Shown: positions 15,625 to 24,788, counted from the first letter of the stretch. The stretch is 35,983 bases of DNA from Marinobacterium marinum (GCF_013868415.1 NZ_JACEMT010000037.1:1-35983); one strand, 5' to 3'. Numbers and translations are program-made. Notes: a model not told the origin generated them from the letters alone.

Positions 15625-16845
15625 ATGCAGTTTACCATGCCGAACCTGAGACACCTGCGCGTATTCATGGAGGTAACCAAATGCCGCAGTATCAGCAAGG
15701 CGGCCCCACGTGTATTCCTGTCCCAACCGGCCATTACCCAGGCAATAGGAAAACTGGAAGCACTACTGGAAACCGAATTGTTTGAACGCCACTCAAACGG
15801 CATGTTTCCCACTCCGCCTGGCGAGGTCTGGTATAACCGGTCACGCCGCTGCATGAGTTATCTTGAACGGGGTATCAGAGCCGCCCTCAAGAGCAGCCTG
15901 AGCCAGAACGGCAGCCCCTCTCAGCTACTGCCCATGTTGACGACTACCCAGCTTCGCGCCCTGATTGCGGTTACCGAAAGCCACAGTTTCAGCGTTGCCA
16001 GCCGCAATCTGGAACTGTCTCAATCCTCACTGCATCGTGCCGGACGTGAACTCGAACACCTGCTGGGTATCACATTATTCGAAAAGGCCCGTTCCGGTAT
16101 TACACCGACCCGTGCTGCGGAAGTTCTGGCGCGAGCCGCCAAGCTGGGATTTGCCGAAATCGAGCAGGGCTATTATGAAATCAGCGCCCTGCAATTTCGC
16201 GAAGTGGGCAAGATTGTAGTCGGCAGCATGCCGCTGGCCCGTACCTCCATTCTGCCTGATGTCATCAACCGCTTCAGTCTCGCCCATCCGGATATCGGTA
16301 TTAACGTGGTCGACGCGCCCTATGATGACCTGCTGTTTCACCTGCGCAGCGGTGACCTGGACCTTCTCGTCGGCGCCCTGCGCTCCCCGGCCCCTGCCGA
16401 TGACGTCATTCAGGAAGAACTGCTGTCACCACCACTGGCGATTGTCGGTCGCAAGGAACACCCCCTGCGCCGAGCCGCGCCTTTGCAACTGGAAGACCTG
16501 GCCGACTACAGCTGGGTCGTACCACGCAAGGGCACACCGACCCGTGCATTTTTCGACACTCTGTTTTCCGACCGACAGATCCCCTTACCGACCCGTATTG
16601 TTGAAAGCAGTTCACAAATACTTATTCGAGAACTGCTGATTGGCAGCGACCGACTCACCCTGATATCGGCCCATCAGATCGAGCACGAACTGCGTCACGG
16701 CATCCTCGGGGTCATACCCTTCGCGCTGAGCCATACACGCCGCCCTATCGGCATCACGCTGCGCCGAGACTGGCAGCCGACACCAACTCAGAGTCGCTTT
16801 CTGGAAATGATCAGGGATTCCGCATCACGCTATTCCGACATCTAA
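15625..16845 (+). CDS. LysR-type regulator with two tandem N-terminal HTH domains
   Basis: A 406-residue LysR-type protein, about 100 residues longer than the usual 300. The extra length is a second winged-helix domain. The first HTH is at about 6-65 (LRHLRVFMEVTKCRSISKAA, LSQPAITQAIGKLE) and the second at about 105-165 (TTQLRALIAVTESHSFSVAS, LSQSSLHRAGRELE). A normal effector-binding domain follows from about 195. The ATG at 15625 has AGGAG upstream; a TTG reading from 15538 was rejected because it lacks a ribosome site and would extend a normal N-terminus. Being divergent from ligJ and upstream of ligC, it is the likely activator of protocatechuate genes, in the role of LigR. Confidence 0.88.
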   Translation: MQFTMPNLRHLRVFMEVTKCRSISKAAPRVFLSQPAITQAIGKLEALLETELFERHSNGMFPTPPGEVWYNRSRRCMSYLERGIRAALKSSLSQNGSPSQLLPMLTTTQLRALIAVTESHSFSVASRNLELSQSSLHRAGRELEHLLGITLFEKARSGITPTRAAEVLARAAKLGFAEIEQGYYEISALQFREVGKIVVGSMPLARTSILPDVINRFSLAHPDIGINVVDAPYDDLLFHLRSGDLDLLVGALRSPAPADDVIQEELLSPPLAIVGRKEHPLRRAAPLQLEDLADYSWVVPRKGTPTRAFFDTLFSDRQIPLPTRIVESSSQILIRELLIGSDRLTLISAHQIEHELRHGILGVIPFALSHTRRPIGITLRRDWQPTPTQSRFLEMIRDSASRYSDI

Positions 16846-16896
16846 AACGACCCCACCTCTATGCAAAATTTGAATACCACCGGAGGTTATTCAATT

Positions 16897-16948
16897 ACTC
16901 AGCACAAAACCTGAGTGATAGATTTCCGGTACTAATCTAACGTACCGG
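16897..16948. promoter_or_regulatory. Inverted repeats upstream of ligC
   Basis: ACTCAG/CTGAGT (16897-16916, 8-base loop) and a longer CCGGTAC/GTACCGG (16926-16948, 9-base centre) lie in the 161-base gap between the LysR gene and ligC. Arms are perfect. The second, a 23-base dyad, has the size of a regulator operator, and the first may be a weak terminator of the LysR gene. Confidence 0.5.
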
Positions 16949-17006
16949 GGCAATTTACCCGCCACCGGACAGTGAATTCACAGGCTCAGCAGCAGGAGAC
17001 ACCCAC

Positions 17007-17960
17007 ATGAGACTTTGTGTAGCAGGCGCCAGCGGCGCTTTTGGCATGAAACACATGGACGCCATCGCAGCGATCGACGGCGCTACCGTCACCTCCGTGG
17101 TCGGCACCAAAATCGACGCGATTCGCCAGTTCGCCGAAGAACGTAACGTTCCCCACTACACGACGGATCTGGCCGAAGCCCTGGCGCGTGATGATGTCGA
17201 TGCCGTGATCCTGGCCACTCCGACCCAGATGCATGCCTCCCAGGCAATCCAGTGCCTGGAAGCCGGCAAGCACGTTATGGTCGAAATCCCGATGGCCGAC
17301 AACATCGAAGATGCCCGCAAGCTGGTCGAAGTGCAGCAGAAAACCGGCCTGGTCGCCATGGCCGGACACACCCGTCGCTTCAACCCTAGCCACCAGTGGA
17401 TTCATAACAAGATCCAGGCCGGCGAGCTGAACATCCAGCAGATGGATGTTCAAACCTACTTCTTCCGTCGCACCAATACCAACGCCAAGGGTCAGGCTCG
17501 CTCCTGGACCGACCATCTGCTGTGGCACCACGCCTGCCACACCGTGGACCTGTTCCAGTACCAGGCCGGCGAAGCCGCCACCAAAGTACAGGCGATGGAA
17601 GGCCCGCACCACCCGGATCTCGGCATCGCCATGGACATGAGCATCGGCATGAAAACCGGCAGCGGCGCTCTGTGCACCCTGTCTCTGTCCTTCAACAACG
17701 ATGGTCCTTTCGGCACCTTTTTCCGCTATATCTGTGACAATGGCACCTACATTGCCCGTTACGACGACCTGTATGACGGCAATGAGAACAAGATTGATCT
17801 GACCGGCGTTGCCGTGTCCAACAACGGCATCGAACTGCAGGACCGCGAATTCATCACCGCCATTCAGGAAGGCCGTGAACCCAACTCCAGCGTCGCCCAG
17901 TGCCTGCCCGCCATGGAAACACTGCACCAGCTGGAACAGTGCCTGGAAGCCGATCGCTAA
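17007..17960 (+). CDS. ligC: 4-Carboxy-2-hydroxymuconate-6-semialdehyde dehydrogenase
   Basis: GFO/IDH/MocA-family NAD(P)-dependent dehydrogenase, 317 residues. It oxidises the hemiacetal form of the LigAB product to 2-pyrone-4,6-dicarboxylate, the substrate of LigI. The Rossmann motif VAGASGAFG is at about 5-13; the family EIPMADN stretch (replacing the EKP of sugar dehydrogenases) and HHACHTVDLF in the catalytic region are visible. The ATG at 17007 has AGGAGA upstream. It is split from the minus-strand lig operon by the LysR gene and begins a plus-strand unit that includes an aldo/keto reductase and a TRAP transporter. Confidence 0.93.
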   Translation: MRLCVAGASGAFGMKHMDAIAAIDGATVTSVVGTKIDAIRQFAEERNVPHYTTDLAEALARDDVDAVILATPTQMHASQAIQCLEAGKHVMVEIPMADNIEDARKLVEVQQKTGLVAMAGHTRRFNPSHQWIHNKIQAGELNIQQMDVQTYFFRRTNTNAKGQARSWTDHLLWHHACHTVDLFQYQAGEAATKVQAMEGPHHPDLGIAMDMSIGMKTGSGALCTLSLSFNNDGPFGTFFRYICDNGTYIARYDDLYDGNENKIDLTGVAVSNNGIELQDREFITAIQEGREPNSSVAQCLPAMETLHQLEQCLEADR

Positions 17961-18021
17961 CAGACGGTCGGTCCGCCGCCGACCATAACGTGTTACTGAG
18001 TGAAGAAAAGGGGAACCCCGT

Positions 18022-19017
18022 ATGAGCAACATGCTGAGCAACCACTTCAATCATCCCGGCATCGGCCTGGGTTGCATGAACCTGTCCCACGCCTATGGCA
18101 CTCCGCTGTCAGAGGGTGATGCGGTTAGAGCGTTGCAGCAGGCGTTCGACATGGGATATCGCCACTTCGACACCGCGACACTGTATGGCGGCGGTCGTAA
18201 CGAAATCGTGGTCGGCAAGGCCCTGAAGGAGCAGCGCACCTCGCTGTTCCTGGCCAGCAAGTGCGGTATGGCAATCGGTCAGGAAAGCGGCAAGAAAGAG
18301 ATCAACGGCCGCCCCGAGACACTTCGCGCTCAGTGCGAAGCCAGCCTGCGTCGCCTGCAGTCCGACCACATTGATCTCTACTATCTGCACCGCCTCGATC
18401 CCGAAACACCGATCGAAGAGAGTGTCGGCGCACTGGCCGACCTGGTTCGTGAAGGCAAGATCGGCGCCATCGGCCTGTCCGAAGTCTCCGCTGCCACGCT
18501 GAAGCGTGCTCAGGCCGTGCACCCCATCGCCGCTCTGCAGACCGAATATTCGCTCTGGTCCCGCAATGCCGAGATTGCCGTACTGGACGCCTGCCGTGAC
18601 AGCGATACTGCTTTTGTGGCCTTTAGTCCGCTGGCCCGCGGTTTCCTGACCAACACCCTGCTGGATGCAGACAGCCTGGTGGAAAAGGATATCCGCAACA
18701 ACATGCCGCGCTTCCATAAGGAAAACTACCAGTACAACCTGAAATTGCTGGACGATTATGTCGCCATCGCCAACGAAATCGGCTGTACCCCGGCCCAGTT
18801 GGCGCTGGCCTGGGTCAAATCCAAGGGTGATTTCATTGTACCGATTCCCGGCACTCGCTCCGTTGAGCACATGCAGGAAAACCTGAACGCTGCCCCCCTG
18901 CAGCTGAAAGCCGAAACCATTGCTCAGCTGGATGCACTGATCAACCGAAACACCGTTCACGGCCCGCGCTACAACGCCATACAGCAGGCCGAAATCGATA
19001 CCGAAGAGTTTGCCTGA
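18022..19017 (+). CDS. Aldo/keto reductase of unknown substrate
   Basis: NAD(P)H-dependent aldo/keto reductase, 331 residues, with an intact catalytic tetrad: D50, Y55 (DTATLYGGGRNE), K80 (ASKCG) and H123 (LYYLHRLD). The late motif IPIPGTRSVEHMQEN binds the cofactor phosphate in this family. It is of the YakC-like kind, which reduces many aldehydes. It sits between ligC and dctP in the same direction (gaps of about 60 bases), so a role in handling an aromatic or semialdehyde intermediate is likely but not defined. The start at 18022 has AAGGGG nearby; a second ATG at 18031 is possible. Confidence 0.88.
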   Translation: MSNMLSNHFNHPGIGLGCMNLSHAYGTPLSEGDAVRALQQAFDMGYRHFDTATLYGGGRNEIVVGKALKEQRTSLFLASKCGMAIGQESGKKEINGRPETLRAQCEASLRRLQSDHIDLYYLHRLDPETPIEESVGALADLVREGKIGAIGLSEVSAATLKRAQAVHPIAALQTEYSLWSRNAEIAVLDACRDSDTAFVAFSPLARGFLTNTLLDADSLVEKDIRNNMPRFHKENYQYNLKLLDDYVAIANEIGCTPAQLALAWVKSKGDFIVPIPGTRSVEHMQENLNAAPLQLKAETIAQLDALINRNTVHGPRYNAIQQAEIDTEEFA

Positions 19018-19079
19018 TTCCGGCAAGCTCTCACTTTCAGTCCCCATCTAATAACAACTCAAGACACAGGTACTCAACC

Positions 19080-20102
19080 ATGAAAATGCTGTTCAAATCG
19101 GCCTCTGTCGCCACCTTGTTAACCCTCGGGGTCTGCACCGCAGCCCAGGCAGCCGACGTTACCTTGCGCTTTTCCCACTTTTGGCCGGCAGTATCGCCCA
19201 ATCACACCGAAGTCTTTCAGGCCTGGGCCGACTCGGTCGAATCCGCCTCCAACGGCCGCATCGAGGTAGAAGTCTACCCCGGCTCCACTCTGGCCAAGCC
19301 ACCGGCCCAGTATGATGCCGTCATCAACCGTATCGCCGATATGACAGCAACGGTGCAGGGCTATACCGCCAACCGCTTCCCGCTGACTCAGATTGTCGAA
19401 CTGCCCGGCATGGTAGAGGACGCGCGCCAGGGCTCCTGTGTGGTACAGAGCCTGTATGATGAAGGCCTGATCGCGGACGAATACAAGGACACCCGCCCCC
19501 TGTTCCTGTTCACTCACGGCCAGGGCCACCTGCACCTTAAGGGCAAGGTTGTCGAAAAGCCTGAAGACCTGGCCGGCCTGCGCATTCGCCGCCCGACCTC
19601 CGTGGCCGGCAAACTGCTGGAAGGCCTGGACGCTGCCCCCGTCGGCATGCCTGCTCCAGCCTCCTACCAGTCCATGCAGCGCGGTGTTATCAATGGCGTC
19701 GCTCTGCCATGGGAAGGCGTCAAAGCCTTCAGAATTAACGAACTGGCCGACAGCCACACTGAAATCGGCGGCCTTTACAGCCTGTCGTTTGTGGTCACCA
19801 TGAACACGTCGGTCTATGACCGCCTGCCGGAAGATCTGCAGCAGGTCATCAATGATCATTCCGGCCTGTCATGGGCCCGCAAGGCCGGTGATGTCTTCGA
19901 CAAGGCCGATGCTGCCGGACGCGCCGACGCCGTTGCCGCGGGTCACACCATCGTGACCATTGAAGGTGGCGCCAACAATCCGGCATGGAAACCGGTACTG
20001 GACGCCGCTTCGGAAGAGTACATCAACGATCTGGAGGCCAAGGGGCTGCCCGCTCGTCAGGTGTATGAGCGGGCACGCGAACTGGCCGAACAGTGCCGCT
20101 GA
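19080..20102 (+). CDS. dctP: TRAP transporter periplasmic solute-binding protein (second system)
   Basis: Periplasmic ligand-binding protein of a second TRAP transporter, 340 residues. The signal peptide ends AQA at about residue 24. The conserved AGLRIRRPT stretch carries the arginine that in known DctP proteins binds the substrate carboxylate. It is clearly diverged from the DctP at 2741-3775, so the two probably bind different acids. Placed after ligC in a protocatechuate gene unit, 4-hydroxybenzoate or protocatechuate are natural guesses. The substrate is not proven by sequence. Confidence 0.92.
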   Translation: MKMLFKSASVATLLTLGVCTAAQAADVTLRFSHFWPAVSPNHTEVFQAWADSVESASNGRIEVEVYPGSTLAKPPAQYDAVINRIADMTATVQGYTANRFPLTQIVELPGMVEDARQGSCVVQSLYDEGLIADEYKDTRPLFLFTHGQGHLHLKGKVVEKPEDLAGLRIRRPTSVAGKLLEGLDAAPVGMPAPASYQSMQRGVINGVALPWEGVKAFRINELADSHTEIGGLYSLSFVVTMNTSVYDRLPEDLQQVINDHSGLSWARKAGDVFDKADAAGRADAVAAGHTIVTIEGGANNPAWKPVLDAASEEYINDLEAKGLPARQVYERARELAEQCR

Positions 20103-20125
20103 ATTGTGCCGAACCGGAGCCTGAC

Positions 20126-20638
20126 ATGAACCCCTTAGCCCGCCTGGTCGATATTGTCTGCCAGCTGATGATGCGCCTGAGTGGCCTGATGATTGTCGCC
20201 ATGATGGCCATCGTGCTGATCGATGTTATCACCCGCGCACTGTTCCGACTCACTGATGGCCGCCTCGATTTCACCTTCCTGGGGGGAATCGAGCTGGTCA
20301 GCTTTGCGCTGTTGTTTGCCATTCTCTATGCCCTGCCCTGGTGTGTCGATCGCTCTCAGGTTGTAGTTGATCTGTTCACCGAGCAACTGTCCGAGCGCAA
20401 GAAAACCGCGCTGGAAATGCTGTGCTTTGCCGGTTATACCCTGCTGGGCACCGGCATGAGCATTCGCTTCTGGCATGCTGTCGGCTCGGCCCACATGAGT
20501 GGTGAAACCACTCAGGATCTGATGCTGCCCATGTCATACATCTACGCCGCCACGCTGTTTGGCACCGTCATGCTGGCCCTGCGTTCATTGATGGTGTCCA
20601 TTGACCGGGGCGCCAAAGTCATGGGGATCAAGTCATGA
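20126..20638 (+). CDS. dctQ: TRAP transporter small permease subunit (second system)
   Basis: DctQ-type four-helix subunit of 170 residues, with hydrophobic helices at about 12-35, 48-68, 90-110 and 130-150. The ATG at 20126 has GGAG eight bases upstream and was preferred over a GTG at 20093, which lies inside the end of dctP. Its stop overlaps the dctM start (ATGA), so translation of the two permease subunits is coupled. It forms the membrane complex with the DctM at 20635-21921. Confidence 0.9.
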   Translation: MNPLARLVDIVCQLMMRLSGLMIVAMMAIVLIDVITRALFRLTDGRLDFTFLGGIELVSFALLFAILYALPWCVDRSQVVVDLFTEQLSERKKTALEMLCFAGYTLLGTGMSIRFWHAVGSAHMSGETTQDLMLPMSYIYAATLFGTVMLALRSLMVSIDRGAKVMGIKS

Positions 20639-21921
20639 GCAGTGCAAGCATCGGTTTTATCTGTATCGGCTTGATGCTGGTCCTGCTGGCCATCCGCATC
20701 CCCATCGCCCTGACCATGGCAATCGCCGGCTTCGTTGGCTTTGCCTGGATCATCGCCTTCGACCCGGCCATGGCGATTCTGGAAAATGCGCCGTTTGAAA
20801 CCCTGACCAACTACAACTTCAGCCCCATCCCCATGTTCATCTTCATGGGCGTATTGGCTTCCCGCTCGAAGATGTCAGACCAGCTATTTTCCGGCGCACG
20901 AGCCCTGTTCGGTGCCTGGCGCGGCGGTATTTCGCTGGCTGCACTGATGTCATGCGGTATTTTCTCGGCCATTTCCGGCTCATCCGTGGCCACCGCAGCA
21001 AGCATGTCCCGGGTCGCCTTACCGGAAATGCGCAAGCATGGCTATGCCGACTCACTGGCAACCGGTACGCTGGCAGCAGGCGGTACGCTGGGCATCATGA
21101 TTCCGCCCTCGATCGCCCTGCTGCTGTATGCACTGATTACCGAGCAGTCCGTCGGTGACATGTTCATGGCCGGGCTGATCCCCGGTCTGCTGGGCCTGGT
21201 TCTCTATGCCGTTACGGTAACGATTATCGTGCGCCTCAATCCGGCACTGGCTCAACCGGGAGAAGCAACAACTCTGGCGCAGAAGCTGCTGGGACTGAAA
21301 GGCCTGCTGCCCTTCACCAGCGTCTTTGCCATCATCATCGGCGGTATCTACCTGGGTCTGTTTACCCCGACAGAAGCCGCCGCTGTTGGCGCCTTTTCCA
21401 CGCTGATAATCGCCGTCAAGCGCGGCATGGGCTGGGCCGGCTTTATGGATGCCCTGCAGGAAACGCTGATCACCTCAGCCATGATTTTCTTCATGATCCT
21501 GGGGGCCGAGATCTTCGGTTTCTTCCTCAGCGTATCGCGCATCTCGTTTGAGCTGGTGGACTACGTCGACGCTCTCAACCTGTCGCCGTACATGATTCTG
21601 TTCGCCATCCTGCTGCTGTTCATGCTGCTCGGATGCGTTATGGACAGCATCGCCATGCTGCTGCTGACCGTGCCGGTGGTGTTCCCACTGGTCCAGGCCG
21701 CCGGTTTTGACCCCATCTGGTTTGGTGTGGTAGCGGTCATTACGGTCGAACTGGGGTTGATCACCCCGCCGGTAGGGATGAACGTGTTCGTCATCAAGGC
21801 ATTCGCCAAGGATGTGTCCATCGGCAACATCTACAAAGGCGTGATGCCGTTCGTGATTTCGGATCTCGTCCGTCTGGCTCTGATCATCGCCTTCCCGGTG
21901 CTCGCACTGGGGCTGCTGTAA
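20635..21921 (+). CDS. dctM: TRAP transporter large permease subunit (second system)
   Basis: DctM-type permease of 428 residues with about a dozen hydrophobic segments. It has GGTLGIMIPPS near residue 142, FTPTEAAAVGAF mid-protein and LITPPVGMN near the end, the same family signatures as the DctM at 895-2211. It starts at 20635 inside the dctQ stop codon (ATGA). It closes the ligC-AKR-dctPQM unit, and a 10-base-pair hairpin follows at once. The two DctM proteins are similar along their length but not close copies. Confidence 0.93.
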   Translation: MSSASIGFICIGLMLVLLAIRIPIALTMAIAGFVGFAWIIAFDPAMAILENAPFETLTNYNFSPIPMFIFMGVLASRSKMSDQLFSGARALFGAWRGGISLAALMSCGIFSAISGSSVATAASMSRVALPEMRKHGYADSLATGTLAAGGTLGIMIPPSIALLLYALITEQSVGDMFMAGLIPGLLGLVLYAVTVTIIVRLNPALAQPGEATTLAQKLLGLKGLLPFTSVFAIIIGGIYLGLFTPTEAAAVGAFSTLIIAVKRGMGWAGFMDALQETLITSAMIFFMILGAEIFGFFLSVSRISFELVDYVDALNLSPYMILFAILLLFMLLGCVMDSIAMLLLTVPVVFPLVQAAGFDPIWFGVVAVITVELGLITPPVGMNVFVIKAFAKDVSIGNIYKGVMPFVISDLVRLALIIAFPVLALGLL

Positions 21922-21927
21922 CCTCGC

Positions 21928-21959
21928 GCCCGCCGCACGCAACAATGCCTGCGGCGGGC
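21928..21959 (+). terminator. Hairpin after second dctM, likely terminator
   Basis: GCCCGCCGCA (21928-21937) and TGCGGCGGGC (21950-21959) form a perfect 10-base-pair stem with a 12-base loop, seven bases after the dctM stop. The following sequence is only mildly T-rich, so termination may be partial and let some transcripts enter the AraC-type gene. Confidence 0.6.
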
Positions 21960-21993
21960 TCCTGCTTCCATTATATTCCGGGAGGTTTACCCC

Positions 21994-22899
21994 ATGCTTT
22001 ACCGGCACCCTGCTGACACCGCCGGCATCTCGACCTACGCACTCTACAAGGAAGAACCCTCACGGCAGGACCCGGAATTTTTTCATATCGAGGATATCAA
22101 GAGTCGAGCCCGACTGTTTGACTGGACCATCAATGTCCACAGTCACCCGCAAATGTACCAACTGGTATATGTACGCCAGGGGCAGGTACGCGTTCATCTC
22201 AATGGTCAGGAGCTGGAATTGAGCGGCCCCTGCCTGTTTACCTTGCCGCCCGGCGTGGTGCACGGCTTTGCCTTTGAACGCGACATCACGCTTGGCTATG
22301 TGATTACACTCTCACGCCTGTTGTTGCTCGACGAACGCTTCCAACGCAGCTTCCCCTTCCACAACGAGTTGATGCAGTCCGCACAGGTCATCCCGCTGGG
22401 TAACCACCCCAACGATCTGACCTTCATTAACCAGCTAACCGAAGAATTGACACGTGAATACCAGAACAACGCCACAGGGAAACAGCCCCTGTTCGAATGG
22501 TTGATGTATTCACTGCTGATAAAAATGGGCCGTCTGGTCAATGCCGGCAGTCAGCCCGCCACGGAAGACCGCTACGCCACACGCTATCGCAAGCTCTGTG
22601 AACTGATTGAGCAGCACTATCGCGAGCACCACCCCTGCCAGTTCTACGCCGACATTCTCTGCACGACACCCATCGGTCTGAACCGTGCCTGTCACGCCAT
22701 GGCCGGAAAAAGTGTGGGCGAACTGCTGCAGGATCGTCTGGCACTGGAGGCGCAGCGCATGCTGATTTACTCCACCGTTCCCGTGGCGGTGATCGCCTAT
22801 GACCTGGGCTTTTCCGATCCGGCCTACTTTTCTCGCTTCTTCAAGCGCCGCGTGGGCTCATCCCCGACCACCTTCCGCGAGCATCGCGATCAGGGATAA
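21994..22899 (+). CDS. AraC-family regulator with N-terminal cupin domain
   Basis: A 301-residue regulator with an N-terminal cupin-like ligand domain (about 45-120; HSHPQMYQLVYVRQG, then LFTLPPGVVHGF) and a C-terminal AraC double helix-turn-helix ending PAYFSRFFKRRVGSSPTTFR. The design is that of PobC/HpaA-type regulators that sense 4-hydroxybenzoate or 4-hydroxyphenylacetate. With pobA in the same locus, activation of pobA is the leading guess, though pobA is 6.5 kb away. The ATG at 21994 has GGGAGG upstream. It is convergent with the sigma-54 activator, with 8 bases between stops. It may be partly co-transcribed with the TRAP genes. Confidence 0.83.
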   Translation: MLYRHPADTAGISTYALYKEEPSRQDPEFFHIEDIKSRARLFDWTINVHSHPQMYQLVYVRQGQVRVHLNGQELELSGPCLFTLPPGVVHGFAFERDITLGYVITLSRLLLLDERFQRSFPFHNELMQSAQVIPLGNHPNDLTFINQLTEELTREYQNNATGKQPLFEWLMYSLLIKMGRLVNAGSQPATEDRYATRYRKLCELIEQHYREHHPCQFYADILCTTPIGLNRACHAMAGKSVGELLQDRLALEAQRMLIYSTVPVAVIAYDLGFSDPAYFSRFFKRRVGSSPTTFREHRDQG

Positions 22900-22907
22900 G
22901 CGCTCGA

Positions 22908-24680
22908 TTACTTCCTGTCCCTAAGCCGATAGCTCAACTGCGCTCGAGTCATTCCCAGCATCTGAGCTGCGGCGGTAATATTGCCGTCGCAACGTTCCAT
23001 TGCCGCCGTAATCAACAGGCCCTCGACCTCGCCCAAGGACGTATCCAGCACCGCGTTTCGACCACTGACAAAATCGCGCAGGCGCATCAAGGGGTCATCG
23101 CTCTCGACAGCATGCTCCGACGCTTCCGGTTCGGTCGCCTGCAACGGCGGTGTATTCGCTTCCTTACCATCACTTTCACGACGGCTTAACCGCTCATTTT
23201 CGCCCAACGACAGGTGGGTAAAGTCCAGCGTATCGCCATCTTCGGCAATAATCACGCCGCGCTCGATCAGGTTTTGCAGTTCACGAATATTGCCCGGAAA
23301 ACGATAGGCCAGCAGCGTATTGACCAGGCGCGTAGTGAAACCGGTCAAGTGTCGGTTGTAACGCTTGCAGTAATGATCCAGAAAATAGCTCATCAGCAAA
23401 GGCAGATCTTCTCGACGTTCACGCAGAGGCGGCAAGTTGATCGGGAAAACATTCAGACGGTAAAACAGGTCCTCACGAAAACGACCCGCTTCCACTTCGT
23501 CGCGTAAATCCAGGTTGGTAGCCGCCACAATGCGCACATCCACCTTGACCGTTTTGCTGCCGCCCAAACGTTCCAGTTCGCCTTCCTGCAGAACACGCAG
23601 GATCTTGCCCTGTGCCGCCAGACTCAGGGTCGCGATTTCATCCAGAAACAGCGTGCCACCATGCGCTCGCTCAAAACGTCCGGCGCGCAATTTGTCGGCG
23701 CCGGTAAAAGCCCCTTTCTCAACACCAAACAGCTCGGCCTCAACCAAATTTTCAGGCAGCGTCGCACAGTTCAGCGATACCAATGGCCCACCCTTGCGCC
23801 GACTTTGCTGATGCAGGCTTTTAGCAAACAGCTCCTTGCCGACTCCGGACTCTCCGGTCAACAGAACGGTCGCTTCGGTCGGCGCCACCTTGGACAACAG
23901 CCGCGTTGCCGCCAGATAGGCGGGTGACCCCCCAACCATCAGGCTGTCATCCTCATGCTCATCCTGGGCATCGCGGGCATGAACACTGTCGACGGCATTA
24001 AACAGGTCCTGACCGCCATCTTCCCACAGCTCGGCTGCCTTGCCGACAATACGGCAGTGCTCATGACCACACGCCTTGCACTCGACTTCACGGTATACCA
24101 CGCTGCGTCCCAGCAAAGCCGATGCATAGCCACTGGCGTAGCCGATCTGCATCCAGCAGGCCGCCTCGCTGCTGACACCGTAACGCGCCAGGTGCTCACT
24201 GGCCTCCAGCGAATTGTGCCACAGGAATTCACCCTGAAACCGGCCTCGGGCATTGTCGATTTCGATCTGGACCACTTCCACATCGACCATCCCTTTCAGC
24301 TTGTGCAAGCGCGGCCCGGCCGAGAACAGGCTGGCACCATCTCCCTTGGGCCAGAGTTCGCACACTCTCGCGGCATCACGCGCCCCGGCCTGCCACCCCA
24401 TGCGCATGAACAGCTGCCGCGCCTGCTGATAACCCAGCTTCTCAATCAGTTCACGTCGAATACTGCCGAACACCTCGGCCTGCATGAACATGATGCGCTG
24501 CCCGGCCAGCCAAATATTACCGTCCCCCGAATCAAAGCTCAGGCTATCGGCCAGGTCTTCCGCCGAAGGCGTCCCCTCCGCATTGAACTGAAACCGCCGA
24601 TCAACGAGAAACTGCTTGTTACGTTCACGGAAGCGACCCACAAACTCCGCCTCCAGTACCTTATCGCGATCATTAACCAT
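22908..24680 (-). CDS. XylR/DmpR-type sigma-54-dependent activator (likely pch regulator)
   Basis: A 590-residue enhancer-binding protein. N-terminal XylR_N aromatic-sensing region at about 40-150, V4R domain to about 215 with a cysteine cluster (C201, C204, C209), AAA+ domain with GESGVGKE (Walker A, 277-284), the sigma-54 contact loop GAFTGA (323-328) and GGTLFLDEI (Walker B), and a Fis-type HTH at the C-terminus (NITAAAQMLGMTRAQLSYRL). Relatives bind phenols or toluenes directly. It is divergent from pchA, whose upstream region has a sigma-54 promoter, so p-cresol or a similar phenol is the probable signal. The start ATG at 24680 has a poor ribosome site. Confidence 0.92.
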   Translation of the reverse strand: MVNDRDKVLEAEFVGRFRERNKQFLVDRRFQFNAEGTPSAEDLADSLSFDSGDGNIWLAGQRIMFMQAEVFGSIRRELIEKLGYQQARQLFMRMGWQAGARDAARVCELWPKGDGASLFSAGPRLHKLKGMVDVEVVQIEIDNARGRFQGEFLWHNSLEASEHLARYGVSSEAACWMQIGYASGYASALLGRSVVYREVECKACGHEHCRIVGKAAELWEDGGQDLFNAVDSVHARDAQDEHEDDSLMVGGSPAYLAATRLLSKVAPTEATVLLTGESGVGKELFAKSLHQQSRRKGGPLVSLNCATLPENLVEAELFGVEKGAFTGADKLRAGRFERAHGGTLFLDEIATLSLAAQGKILRVLQEGELERLGGSKTVKVDVRIVAATNLDLRDEVEAGRFREDLFYRLNVFPINLPPLRERREDLPLLMSYFLDHYCKRYNRHLTGFTTRLVNTLLAYRFPGNIRELQNLIERGVIIAEDGDTLDFTHLSLGENERLSRRESDGKEANTPPLQATEPEASEHAVESDDPLMRLRDFVSGRNAVLDTSLGEVEGLLITAAMERCDGNITAAAQMLGMTRAQLSYRLRDRK

Positions 24681-24720
24681 AATAATTATATGTCTTTGAG
24701 TGCAGGATTTTATGCATGAA

Positions 24721-24729
24721 ATTATAACA
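24721..24729 (-). promoter_or_regulatory. Extended -10 promoter of the sigma-54 activator gene
   Basis: On the minus strand the sequence reads TGTTATAAT, a perfect extended -10 (TG-N-TATAAT). No good -35 is seen, which extended -10 promoters do not require. Transcription would begin about 34 bases before the ATG at 24680. Confidence 0.55.
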
Positions 24730-24788
24730 GCTGCTGAAAATCTATGATTTTTATCACCCCCTCCTTTCGTCTAACAGAGCGCTACACC

